From: Thinopyrum elongatum | Taxonomy: Eukaryota > Streptophyta > Magnoliopsida > Poales > Poaceae | Direction: 5' to 3' | NCBI GenBank assembly: GCA_011799875.1 | Contig: CM022303.1 | Coordinates: 193,427,700 to 193,491,699, forward strand | Length of the DNA: 64,000 nt | Part shown: positions 43,722 through 54,694 of the stretch, piece after piece | How the letters are laid out: every line of letters begins with the position of its first letter | How positions within the stretch are numbered: the first letter of the stretch is position 1 | The notes under the pieces: model-generated | The model's input: the letters and a program-made list of their open reading frames with translations, nothing else | Databases searched by the model: none | What the model was told of the DNA's origin: nothing | Translations under genes and position numbers: made by a program

Positions 43722-44330
43722 CCGTCACTCGGATGCCCAGCGCATCGTCACTCCGCGGGACGCGTCTACTTCACTCGGACGTTCCGACCGTCGTCACTCC
43801 GCGGGAAGCGTCTACTTCACTCGGACGCCCCGCGCATCGTCACCCCACGGGACGCGTCTACTGCGACTTCATCACTCGGACGCCCTGCGCATCATCACTC
43901 CGCGGGACGCGTCCACTTCACTCGGACGCCCCGCGCATCGTCACTCTACGGGATGCGTCTACTTCACTCGGACGCCCCGCGCATCGTCACTCCGCCGGAC
44001 GCGTCTACTGTGACTTCATCACTCGGACGCCCCGCGCATCATCACTCTGCGGGACGCGTCTACTTCACTCGGATGCCCCGCACATCGTCACTCCGCGGGA
44101 CGCGTCTGCTTCACTCGGACGCCGCGAGCGTCGCCACTCTGCGGGACGCGTCTACTTCACTCGGACGCCCCGCGCATCGTCACTCCACGGGACGCGTCTA
44201 CTGCGATTTCATCACTCGGACGCCCCGCGCATCGTCACTCCGTTGGATGCGTCTTCATCATTCGGACGCCCCATGCGTCGCCACTCCGCGGGACGCATCT
44301 AATTCACTCGGGACGCCCGCGCATCGTACT
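43722..44330 (+). repeat. 46-bp tandem array I
   Basis: About 13 units around GTCACTCCGCGGGACGCGTC and ACTTCACTCGGACGCCCCGCG, period 46 bp with some units missing or enlarged. Confidence 0.9.
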
Positions 44331-44439
44331 GCGGGAGCGTTAACTTATGACGGCGCATCATCACTCCGCGGGACGCGTCTACTCACTCGGACGCCCCGAG
44401 CGTCGCCACTCCGTGGGAGCGTCTACTCATTCGGCCGCC

Positions 44440-45420
44440 CCCGCGTCGCCACTCGGCCCGCCGCGGTCGCCACTTGGTTGGTCACCCTCATCACCACTCG
44501 GCCGCCCCGCGCGTCGCCATTCGGTTGGTCCCTCATCACCACTCAGCCGCCCCGCGCGTCGCCACTCGGTTGGTCACCTCATCACCACTCGGCCACCCCG
44601 CACGTCGCCATTCCGTTGGTCACCTCATCACCACTCGGCCGCCCCGCTCGTCGCCATTTGGTTGGTCACCTCATCACCACTCGGCCGCCCGCGCGTCGCC
44701 ACTCGGTTGGTCACCCATCACCACTCGGCGCCCCGCGCGTCGCCACTTGGTGTGGTCACCTCAATACCACATCGGCCGCCCGCGCGTCGCCATTCGGTTG
44801 GTCACCTCATCACCACTCGGCCGCCCCGCGCGTCGCCATTCGGTTGGTCACCTCATCACCACTCGGCCCGCCGCCGTCGCCTCTTGGTTGGTCACCTCAT
44901 CACCACTTGGCCGCCCCGCGCGTCGCCATTCGGTTGGTCACCTCATCACCATTCGGCCGTCCCGCGCGTTGCCACTTGGTTGGTCACCTCATCACCACTC
45001 GGCCGCCCTGTGCATCGTCGGCCGCCCCGCGCGTCACCACTCGGTTGGTCACCTCATCACCACTCGGCCGCCCCGCGCGTCGCCACTCGGTTGGTCATTT
45101 CATCACCACTCGGCCGACCGTGCGTCGCCACTTGGTTTGTCACCTCATCACCACTCAGCCGCCCCGCGGGTCGCCATTCGGTTGGTCACCTCATCACCAC
45201 TCGGTTGCCCCGCGCGTCGCCACTTGGTTGGTCACCTCATCACCACTCGGCCGCCCCGCGCGTCGCCAATTAGTTGGTCACCTCATCACCACTCGGCCGC
45301 CCCGCGCGTCGCCATTCGGTTGGTCACCTCATCACCACTCGGCTGCCCCGCGTGTCGCCACTCGGTTGGTCACATCCTCGCCACTCGGCCGCCCCGCGCG
45401 TCTCCACTCGGTGAGACACA
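44440..45420 (+). repeat. 46-bp tandem array II
   Basis: About 20 units of CATCACCACTCGGCCGCCCC plus GCGCGTCGCCATTCGGTTGG plus TCACCT, period 46 bp. The unit lacks stop codons in all three plus frames, which explains overlapping long frames at 43464-45596, 44347-45273 and 44474-45430; none of these is a credible protein. Confidence 0.95.
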
Positions 45421-46654
45421 TCTACATTAATCGGCCGCCCTGCGCATTGCCATCGGTTGAACACATCTTCACCACTCGGGCACTCATGCGCCTTCAGACA
45501 GCTAAGTCATTCTACATGCACTACATTATGTTATTTCCGCGTTCCCGAGTATCCTGTAATTCACACATCACGTTCACTCGGAGGCCACGCCACTGAGTGT
45601 ACCTCTACGCTCGGCTGCTTATTTTCACATACTTGCTTAGTACTGGTTATGTGACTCCCGAGTCCAACTTCCATTTTTTCGCATACATCATTCACGAACA
45701 CCATGTGTTCTTCATTTCGAGTTTGCATCGGTCCTCTGGAACTGCAACTCAGTCGAAACACTACACTTCCGTTTTATTTGAGCCAGTACTCCAACGAGTT
45801 CAGTCGGATCCTTCACTTCGACAAGTTCGAACGGATCCTTCGCTCTTTCAGACTCTTGCTGGTTAACCAGCAAGCCCCTTGCACTCCCAGCGGGTGTCTA
45901 TGGGTGTTATTCACACAAATTATTTCAGCACACATCAAATCTCCTCGAGAAATTATTACGTTGGCTTGTGCTATTTTTCATACACAAGTTACGTGACCAC
46001 TCGACGGCCCTATGTGCCAACTTCATCACTACTCAGACTCGGTCACCATACCGGTCTTAGCGCACCACAACACCGACCTTGTCGCTCTGTTGACTTCAAA
46101 CACATCCGGCCGACCCCTCTGTGGAATCCTCTTCATCGTATCAATGATATAGACCTCGTCAAGCATGAGACAGATAAGTCACTTTTGTAATCAAACTGCA
46201 CACTTCACTCCTTTGTGAGTTTGCCTTTTTCGAGCATCACTCGGAAGCTCCTCCTCACCTTTACCCGAGTCCGACTCGATGAATTACAATTTATCCATTC
46301 AAAACTATATTAATTGTGTTCCGACAGGACCGCGGTCGAATCCTATAGTATGCTCGGGGGCTACGCCACACTCGGGGGCTGCAGCTCATTCAGAATCACA
46401 CTCTCCTGAGTGGTCGAGTACTTCGACACCAGTCAGATCCTTCACTTCAACGAGTGCACTCGGACCCGCCTCTTCGTTAAGTTGCATGATCACTCAGACG
46501 CTCTGCGCGCCATCTCCATTCCTACTCAGAATCAGTTGGCACACCGGTCTTCTCGCACCGCAACCACATTACACCGACCTCATCACTGCATCAACTTCGA
46601 AAGCATCCGACTAACTCCTCCGAGGACCATTTTCGCCGTTCGGTGGCACACGCC
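45421..46654 (+). other. Internal spacer between 46-bp arrays
   Basis: Unique-looking sequence with recurring CACTCGG/CTCGGGGGCT words and phrases such as ACACCGGTCTTCTCGCACC (46540) and its variant near 46050. No gene. Confidence 0.5.
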
Positions 46655-46980
46655 TTCGCCTTAGCCGCCCCGCGCGTCGCCACTCGGTTGTGCACGTCTT
46701 CACCACTCGACCGCCCCGCGCGTCGCCACTCGGTTGTGCACGTCTTCACCACTCGGCCGCCCCGCGCATCGCCACTCGGTTGTGCACGTCTTCACCACTC
46801 GGCCGCCCGGCGCGTAGCCACTCGGTTGTGCACGTCTTCACCACTCGGCCGCCACGCGCGTCGCCACTCGGTTGTGCATGTCTTCACCGCTCGGCCGCCA
46901 CGCGCGTCGCCACTCGGTTGTACCCATCCTCGCCCCTCGGCCGCCCCGCGCATCACCATCAGTTGGACATGTCTTCACCA
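46655..46980 (+). repeat. 46-bp tandem array III
   Basis: About seven units of GCGCGTCGCCACTCGGTTGT plus GCACGTCTTCACCACTCGGC plus CGCCCC, again period 46 bp and sharing the CCCCGCGCGTCGCCACTCGG core with array II. Confidence 0.9.
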
Positions 46981-48838
46981 CCACACCCCTAACATGGGAG
47001 CGACTAAGTTACTCATATGATCAAACCTCATATCGCAATCTGTAGCAAGCATACCTCTTTCGAGCATCACTCGGGGGCTCCGCCCAGCCATGGGTCGTGC
47101 CACCCTCAGGGGTTACGCCCATTTGATCAATCTATTGATCACATCAGGAATATTTTTCTGACCATACATGCTTGGTCCGCCGAAGATCTATGAGGGTAGC
47201 ACCGTCCACTCGGACGATCGCCCAAATCATTACCTGGAGTCATCTTCAGGACTGCAAAAGGGTGAAAAAGACGCTCCTCTACGGATACACTTGGGCCTTC
47301 TTCTAGGCTCCAAGGCGTCAGTCTCACAAACTTGGACTCGGAGATGTCATGTGCTGGTGTTCCCCTGGGATAATGAGTGGCCTCTCTCCGGAGAGTCAGT
47401 CCACGCACTAGCCTCGCCACTCGGGTTTCATGGCACGTCCACATCGGACCACTAGTCTATCTCCCCCGGGAGACATACAAGTGCCACCAAGTTTTTCCTC
47501 GCAGTCAACATACCCCGATCAGTCAGGAAACACGTCCACTCGGACAAATACCCCATTCATGCTAAAGGGTAAAATCTTCACTCCTGTACGGATACACTTG
47601 GTCCTTCTTCTAGGTTCCAAGGCGTCAGTTTCACAAACTTGGACTCGAAGATGGCATGTGCTAGTGTTCCCCCGGGATAATGAGTGGCCTCTCTCCGGAG
47701 AGTCGGTCCACGCGCTAGCCTCGCCGCTCGGGTTTCATGGCGCGTCCACATCGGACCACTAGTCTATCTCCTCCGGGATATATACGAGTGCCACCAAGTT
47801 TTTCCTCGCACTCAACATACCCCGATCAGTCGGGAAGCACGTCCACTCAGACAAATACCCCTTTCATGCAAAAGGGTGAAACCGGCACTCCATCTGATTG
47901 ACTCAATTTCAGACTAAAAGATATTTGCCATGTCGACTGCATGGAGGCTTACCAGGAGACTTAAACCCTCTGCCAGACTCATCTAGTCCGACAGAGGCTC
48001 GGGGACTACACCTAGTGGGTGCACTTAGCGTGCCCCCACTGGAAGAGAACTCAGAAAGAAACATTTTGCTCGGTCAAGTCCAACACCAACATTCAAGTGC
48101 AACAAACCCTATAGACTACAACCGACTACCGAGTCGAGGCGGGACAAGCTTGACCAATACCAGATCCTCAAGTACTACTTGACCTCCGAGTCGGAGAGGA
48201 ACAATTTCAATCAGTACCAACTAAGAAGATTTTTAGTTCTCTCAGACCCCCGCCGACTGCCCGCAGTCGACGGCGGTCTCGGGGACTACACCCAGTGGGT
48301 GCACTCAGCATGCCCCCACTGGAGTAATCTCCACTCGGTACGGCCTGACCGGTCCGAGTGACGAACAACATACAAACAAGTTCTAAGACTCCCGTCGACT
48401 ACCAAAAAAAATTCCAACAAGGTGAGTTTAACGCTCCTCCGTGGACCTGTTTTGAGCCTTCTTCTAGGACTCAAAGTGTGAAACTCACAAGTTTGGATCT
48501 AGAACCGACTCGTATTGATGTTCCTCCGGGATAAGAATGGCATCGCTCCGAGAGAGCAGTCCATGTGTCAATATTGTTGCCCAAATTTAATGACACACCC
48601 ATACTCAGATCACGAGTTAACCTCTTCTGAGAGATGAACGAATGTCACCAAGTTGCTCCTCATGGGCACTTACCCCAGATCAGTCGAGAAGCACAGTGCC
48701 AGAATCCATTGAGATTTTGTTCAAACCTTGGTTGTCTGAAAGCACGATGACAGGTACCGAGTATTTCCGTAATCACTCGGGCCAAATTGTGTCTTTCACA
48801 AACTCATTTTGCAAAATCTCAACCGATTCAGGGGCTAA
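46981..48838 (+). repeat. 3' internal region with ~307-bp tandem duplication
   Basis: The block around GGATACACTTGGGCCTTC..CTCTCTCCGGAGAGTC..CATCGGACCACTAGTCTATC occurs at about 47250-47530 and again 307 bp later (47560-47850), with a diverged third trace near 48430-48680. A GGGGACTACACC(T/C)AGTGGGTGCAC block is also duplicated (48001, 48281). The region ends in the polypurine-like CAGGGGCTAA. Confidence 0.75.
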
Positions 48839-49386
48839 TGTTGGGGATACACGTAATAGGTAGGCCCACGAAGGGTCAAGATATCATAAAGCATGGGGTC
48901 CACACAGCATGTGGGTCCAGATAAATCTCATACAAACGTACTATCCACTCGGACATATCAATGTACCGTCCACTCGGAAGACAGTCAACCACTCGGTCGT
49001 ATGGCTCACTCGGATATGCGAAGACCAAACAGTCGACAAGGCAGTCGGAGCATCATTATCATAGTGGAGGTTTCGTAGTGGGCTGACATTATGGCATTTA
49101 TGCCCCTCTTTGTAACATAGGAGGTGAGGGGGTGGCGCACTCTATATAAGCCACCCCCACCACTAGACTTGGGGCTTTTTCGGCTCTCATTCTTCTCCTT
49201 TGGCTTTCTCGCCATTAGTCTCAGGACTTAGCTCAGGCATGGGGATCGGTTCCTCTCTCACACACACATTGTAATCTACGGATACATACTCAGATAAAAC
49301 AAAGCTTCTCCAGAGCACGAGACGTAGGGCTGTTATCTCCATCGCGAGAGGCCCGAACTCGCTAAAACCACCGTGTCACCCATATG
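48839..49386 (+). repeat. 3' LTR of the CCGGC-flanked element, first part
   Basis: Starts TGTTGGGGATACACGTAATA and matches the 5' LTR up to CACCCATATG, where the solo LTR begins. The remaining 63 bp of the LTR resume at 53624-53686. Confidence 0.9.
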
Positions 49387-49952
49387 TGCCGGGGCCGGGA
49401 CACGATATCCCAGAAATTAACCCCTTGTGTCATCACCAGCCCAGGATTACCGTTACTGGTGGACACATCCTTGTTACAGATTACCAAGCAATTACAAGAA
49501 TTGGATACAAGACCATACAGGTCTAATGATACAACAGTGACTCTGGTGGTGGATGACGGAAGCGACTCGTGGTTCTCCAACGTCGATGGGGCTCCATTCC
49601 CACAGGAACGGCTGACCTGGATAATTCCTATCCCGCATGGCTGCCATCCTAGGCTCCACACGGACATCGCTGTGGTACTCCTCGTAGAACTCCTGACCTA
49701 GCCAAGTAAATAGCCAGGGACAAGCCTATGAGTACATTGGAATGTACTCGCAAACATCATGAACAAAAGATATACCGAATGCAACAATTAAATTATATGA
49801 TCATCATGAACTACACTTTATGCAAATGCTCATGATGGACTTAAAGCCTACTGACAGGAATTAATTCATGGCATGATAAAATATTAGCATATGCAAACAT
49901 ATAAAATTGTTAGTGATAAACAAGGAAAGTCAAAGGAAACAAAATAAAAGAA

Positions 49953-50290
49953 ATGCCGGTCGGATGTCAAGTGACACCACGGTAGGTCTTGAAGAGAAAT
50001 GCCAATCGGGTGTCTAAAAGAGAAATTGGACGAGACAGGACCATCCTAGAACTCAGGCGACGCCACGAGAGGTCTTGAAAAGAAATGCCAGTCGGGTGTC
50101 TAAAAGAGAAATCGGACGAGACAGGACCATCCGAGAACTCAGGCGACGCCACGAGAGGTCTTGAAAAGAAATGCCAGTCGGGTGTCAAGTGACGCCACGG
50201 TCGGACTTGAAGAGAAATGCCAATCGGGTGTCCACAAGAGTAGTGGCGTGATAAACCGCCTGTTAACTTGAGGGACGCCACGAGAATTCT
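49953..50290. repeat. 86-bp tandem repeats inside the solo LTR
   Basis: GAAATGCC(A/G)(A/G)TCGGGTGTC occurs at 49996, 50082 and 50168 with 86-bp spacing, and partial units lie on both sides. Confidence 0.85.
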
Positions 50291-52312
50291 TGAAAATAAA
50301 ATTGAGTGCCCGGGGTAGTCTAGCCAGCCCCTGAGACACTCAGGAAAAATTCAAAATAAGAGATACGGGTTAGTCCTCAATATTATGCATAACCATAATA
50401 ATATTTAATAAGCAAAAAAAATATTCATGGTAGCAACAGGGTGACAATAATTATTCCGCAAAATAATTCAGGCTCAATTTAATTATTTTCCTTCGAAGAC
50501 CGACACTAAGACCGACACTTGACCAACCCAGACTGTAGCCCTTAACCGCGGACACGGCTATTCGAATAGGTTTAAACTTTGCAGAGGGTGTGCTCTTTAC
50601 CCACAAGTAAAGGATTTCTTTAGTCAGTACCGTGACACTGACTAATTCCCATTACGGTCTTTGGGTTGAAAACACACCTGACCAACACACACCAGATTAA
50701 CTTTCCGGATGCCAGGAATCACCCAAGGCATCGTTCAAGAAAAACTCTAAGACGGAGAGACCAACGTCCTGCATGGGATCACTATTAATACGCGTGGATT
50801 ACAAGGGGTGCCCCCCTCTCAGTCACAACTGGAAACACCCATGCCCCCTGACCCGATGACAGGATTTAGTCCCGGATCCCTGGGAAACCCTCATCGTGGC
50901 CCTCTGTACGGTGTGTGCACGGAAAGGGGTTATCAACTTACTGAACCATACCCTACCTGTGGCAGGAACCTGTGGCAGCACGAAACAAGTATGGGGTTAC
51001 CGGAACAAGACTCAATCTATGGTCGACTCAGGAGGCATTAAGTTTCCTGCAACGGTTAACACAACAAGGTATTCTTTTAACAGCAATACCAACAGGGCCA
51101 CAACCCTTGCATGCTCCAACATGCACAAAAACAAGGCATGATCACGCTCCAACGTGATCACCCTTCTGCCGGTAACGGTCTTTCTCTTATGCCTGCTCCT
51201 GCAAGTTAGCCATGTCAAGCACACATGCACGGTATGATGAAACATGCCAACTCTATATGCATGCAAAAATTTGAATTCAATATATGCATGATTCAATTAC
51301 TTCTTGCAAATATTTAACCATGCAATCACCATATCAAGTGTTCAAGATGCTTGCCTTGAGCATGCAGAAGTGTTGGGTACGCTTCACAAACTTTGAAAAC
51401 AATCATTTCCCTCCATTTCCTATTTTCAAAATAATTTAAATCACCACATAGTTCTAAAACAGTATTAAAAGTGTTTCTAATATTTTTGAAATAAATACTA
51501 AAATAAACTAGATGAAAAATGAAAAATAACAGAAAAAGAATCAATTTATTTGGAGTTAGAGATAAAAAGTATTGATAGTTTTAAGTTAAGGGACCTTCCT
51601 GTGAAAGAAGTAATTGCTAGAAGGCCCCTGGGTTCAAATCAGCCGGCGCCTTCTAATAGAATACGCTTACCAGATAAGGAAGGCGTATTCTGGAGCTTTA
51701 CATCTTCCCTAAAGGGAAAACGGGACAACCTTGAATACACTTTCCGAAGCCGAAAGCGTCTTCAAATAAAACCGCCTCCACTTAACCATCCTGGCGTGAC
51801 CCCCAGCCACTGACGGTGGGCCCTGCGGCCCACCAGTCAGATTTGACTGCGTCAACACCGGCGCCAACTCCATCATCTTCTCCGGCTAAATAGGAGAGGC
51901 ACGCCGGCGAGGACTCTCGGTGGACGGCTGCGTCATTCAGGAGGCCGAGGCCATCCACGAGCTCGGGAGGTCCTGGCGACCCCGTGGAGCTAGGCCGCGG
52001 ACTCCGGCGATCCTCGGAGCCCCAGTGGTTGCAATCCCGGCGGATGGTGGCATCGGCCCAAAGAGGGCTTTCGCCTACGGTGCTTCTCCGGTGGAATTGG
52101 AGGCGGGGATGGATTCGCGAGTGTTCTAGGAGTTCATTGGTGAAGAAATCCCGGGTGGGGAGGCCATGGTTGCGGTAGAGTCGATGGAGAGGTTGCGGTG
52201 GCCATGACCACTGGAGATGGAGAAGATGGCCATTCCCGGTCATCTGGTCGCTCCTGGTGGTTCGCAGGGAATGGGAGGAGTGATACAGAAGAGTGGGGTG
52301 AGCTCGAGGAGG
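50291..52312 (-). other. Interior of the solo LTR, transcribed-side region
   Basis: Includes a GC-rich block (51780-52310) with long frames on both strands but no recognisable domain. It lies downstream of the TATA box on the minus strand, so it may be the R-U5/leader-like part of the giant LTR. Confidence 0.4.
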
Positions 52313-52320
52313 TTTAAATA
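52313..52320 (-). promoter_or_regulatory. TATA box of the solo LTR
   Basis: Minus-strand TATTTAAA, following GC-rich sequence (CGCGC) and leading into CCTCCTCGAGC. The only good core-promoter candidate in the LTR. Confidence 0.45.
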
Positions 52321-53623
52321 GCGCGGGGTGGTCGGTGTGGTGGCTTCCCGAAGATGGCCAAGGTGGCGGTTGCCATTCATGGCAAACCGTGCACGGCGGT
52401 GAGGTAGTTGAGGGGCGGCTGACTTCGGGAGGTAGGCAATTAGAGCTAGGTTGCGCTGGCGAGCTCGAGGGGGTTCCAGGTGGTTCGGTCGATGCCGTCC
52501 CCGAGTTGGCTTGCGGCGGCGGCCGTTGCATTGCAGCGTTGGGCAGTGTCAGACGACAAGGCGAGACACGGGGGAGGGTGCAGCTAGTGCGGGTGGCAGG
52601 CTGGGGCGTGTGGAGCAGCTAGGGGAGGTAGCAGCAGAGGCGCAGGGGCTCGGCAGTGGCTCGGGCGCTAGCGGCTGCGGTTCGGGCGCGCTGCTTGCGC
52701 TCTGGACATGCCCGCAGCATGCTCGATGTAATGCCAGAGGTCTCTAGAGGGGCTTGTTGCAAGAGGAACTTAACAGGAGTGGAGCACCGAGGATGTCAAG
52801 GTTGGTAGACATGGTTGTTTGTCAGGAGGATCAAGTCCCTAATGTAGTTTTGATAGGTAGCCAAATTCTGTCATGCCTGCAAGGTGTTTGGCAGAATGCC
52901 AGGGGGACCTAGGGGAATTTGTTGAGTGTGAAAATTACCAGGATGGTGTCTCCTTAGTGGGTATAGATGATGGTGGAGTTGTTTTGGCAAAAAGAGATAC
53001 TTTCTAATGCAAGTTTTAACAGAATTCATTGCTGGACAGAAACTAAAGGAGGATATTTGGTGGACTTTCAAAATGCAAATTGAGCTGATCTTTTGGACTT
53101 AAGGGTTTGGTTGGAAGGACAGTAAGTGGGAAAAATTTCAGAATTAATAGATCAAGGAAAATAGTGGTTGTAGTAGAAACTCAAATACTGGACAGAATTG
53201 AAAATGGATTGTTTCACTCAAAATTTTCAAAGGACCAAGTTGGATTTTTGCATAAAAGTGGTATATAGGCATCACATGACCTCCAATAATTTTTGTGGGA
53301 TTTAAAAAGAATTATTTAAAATGGTTGTAGTGCAATAGAGGCATTTAAAATATTGAAAAAGCTATTAAAAGAATTGTTTTGGGCAAATTTTTATACTGAA
53401 AAAATTCTTTCTGTTATTAAAATGTAATTGAGATGATTTGAGAAAACTACCAAAGGCACAATATTATTTCCAAAAGTTTCTATATGGAGGGAAGAATTTT
53501 GAAAATCAGAAACAGAAAATGGTTCTGAAATTAATAAAAGACCAAGTAAAAATTCAAAATTTTAATTCTGGAGAAATTTTATTTAGTAAAAACATGATTA
53601 AATTTTTGGGGTGTTACAATATG

Positions 53624-53686
53624 CATCTCGATAGATCATGCTCCTTTATCCTATCCCTTATTATTGTCGGAATCGTTCCCACGACA
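53624..53686 (+). repeat. 3' LTR of the CCGGC-flanked element, last 63 bp
   Basis: CATCTCGATAGATCATGCTC to GTTCCCACGACA matches the end of the 5' LTR (42488-42550). Confidence 0.95.
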
Positions 53687-53733
53687 CCGGCATCGGCACT
53701 CCCTCCAATGGGGCGCTTCGGCGGCATCCTCAT
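53687..53733 (-). pseudogene. First 14 codons of the split zf-XS-like gene
   Basis: The ATG at 53733 opens 'MRMPPKRPIGGSAD' and reads, with one copy of the CCGGC duplication, directly into 41932 in the same frame. The sequence upstream is GC-rich with a possible TATTAA near 53835. Confidence 0.55.
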
Positions 53734-54640
53734 ACACAGACGGCAGTGAGGACTAAGAGCGGCGTCGAGGATGCAGGCGGAGAGAGAGGATTGTGTGTGC
53801 GGCGAAGATGGGGGTGTGGCCGCTCGGGCATGCGATTAATATGGAGTAGTGGGAGAGAGGCGGGCGGCGGTCAAACCGCTGGCTCGCCTCCCGGTGAGCC
53901 TGCGCAGTGGACTGCTGGCATGCCTACCGTAATTTCACACAGCTACTCGCACACCTCTCGATGACGCTGCGCAGCGAGCACGCCTCCCATCAATTCACAC
54001 ACCTGCACGCACGGCTCCCGGTCTGCCTGCGCGGCGGACTGGTCGCATGCGTCCCGTCAACTCACGCCTGCTCGCAAGGCATAGGGGTCGCGTGGCGGCA
54101 CGTATATTGTTTTTCTATTTTGATGATTAATGCTGCCGCTTTATTGCTTAACCGAAGCATGGCACATATCCATTGTTGGTCTAACGCCCACGGTTCGAAT
54201 AAATAATCCATTTGCGATATTGGTTCCCAATTATTAATAATCTCCTGTTTGTAAGAAGATAAAGATTACATCAAAACTGGTCTCAAATTTGACAAAAAAT
54301 AGTACAATGCCACTTTGTATTGGTGTCGATATGACAACACGATAAGTTTCATGAATTTCAAATAAGTTTTGGATGTACTAGAATTTAAAAATCAAGATTC
54401 TCAATGTTAGAAATTTCTTGCACGGGGAGTAAACATGCACCCAGTGAGACACATGTGTTTTTCCAATCCATTTAAGTGCATTGTCACGTGTGCATGTAGC
54501 TCAAATTTGATTTTTGCACATTATACCCCTAGAAAATCAATCAATGTACTAAAACGTCTTAATGATCTCTGTTTTTTTTCAAAATTAAAACATCCCTCCT
54601 TTGGTAACTTATGTTCACCGTGGGAAAATTTAACATACAT
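53734..54640. other. Upstream region of the split gene with short GC-rich repeats
   Basis: From about 53880 to 54090 three diverged ~70-bp units share (T/C)CGCCTCCCGGT/CTGCGC(A/G)GCG and (A/T)TTCACAC elements. Beyond that the sequence is AT-rich without a gene. Confidence 0.45.
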
Positions 54641-54657
54641 CGTAGTTGCGGTGGATG

Positions 54658-54658
54658 C

Positions 54659-54692
<34 letters not shown>
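54658..54692. repeat. (TG)n microsatellite in tandem unit 1
   Basis: An uninterrupted run of about 34 bp. Confidence 0.95.

Positions 54693-54694
<2 letters not shown>

Larger units (their letters stand above)
49382..53623 (-). mobile_element. 4,232-bp solo LTR with ATATG target duplication
   Basis: The insertion 49387-53618 starts TGCCGGGGCC and ends GGTGTTACA, flanked by perfect ATATG copies (49382-49386, 53619-53623). On the minus strand it runs TGTAACACCCC to CCGGCCCCGGCA with TG..CA ends. No internal region, second LTR or pol is present, so it is a solo LTR left by LTR-LTR recombination. The size and termini recall the very large LTRs of Sukkula/Erika-type elements, but that name is unverified. 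Confidence 0.8.
41933..53691 (+). mobile_element. Non-autonomous LTR retrotransposon with CCGGC target duplication, carrying a nested solo LTR
   Basis: The element spans 41938-53686 and is flanked by perfect CCGGC duplications (41933-41937, 53687-53691). The 5' LTR is 41938-42550 (613 bp). The 3' LTR totals 611 bp, split between 48839-49386 and 53624-53686. The internal region (42551-48838) begins with a primer-binding site-like GACGCCCACCGTGGGGC and ends with CAGGGGCTAA before the 3' LTR. No gag-pol is present; the internal region is filled with 69-bp, 46-bp and 307-bp tandem repeats. Close similarity of the two LTRs suggests a fairly recent insertion. Likely mobilised by an autonomous Gypsy relative. 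Confidence 0.9.

Noticed and set aside
43464..45596. 710-codon open frame and overlapping 189-, 308- and 318-codon frames
   Set aside because: They cover arrays with a stop-free 46-bp unit, and all three frames are open. The encoded His/Pro/Arg repeats have no start context or conservation, so they are by-products of the repeat.
43722..46980. Possible CRISPR-like array
   Set aside because: The repeats are contiguous with no unique spacers, the organism is a plant and no cas genes are present; they are minisatellites inside an LTR element.
51782..52531. 249-codon minus-strand frame in the solo LTR
   Set aside because: GC-rich Pro/Ser composition, overlapping open frames on the other strand and no domain; more likely the leader of a giant LTR than a protein.
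49387..53618. Reading the 4.2-kb insertion as a DNA transposon
   Set aside because: Its ends share only TG/CA and no longer inverted repeat, and the 5-bp duplication fits an LTR better.
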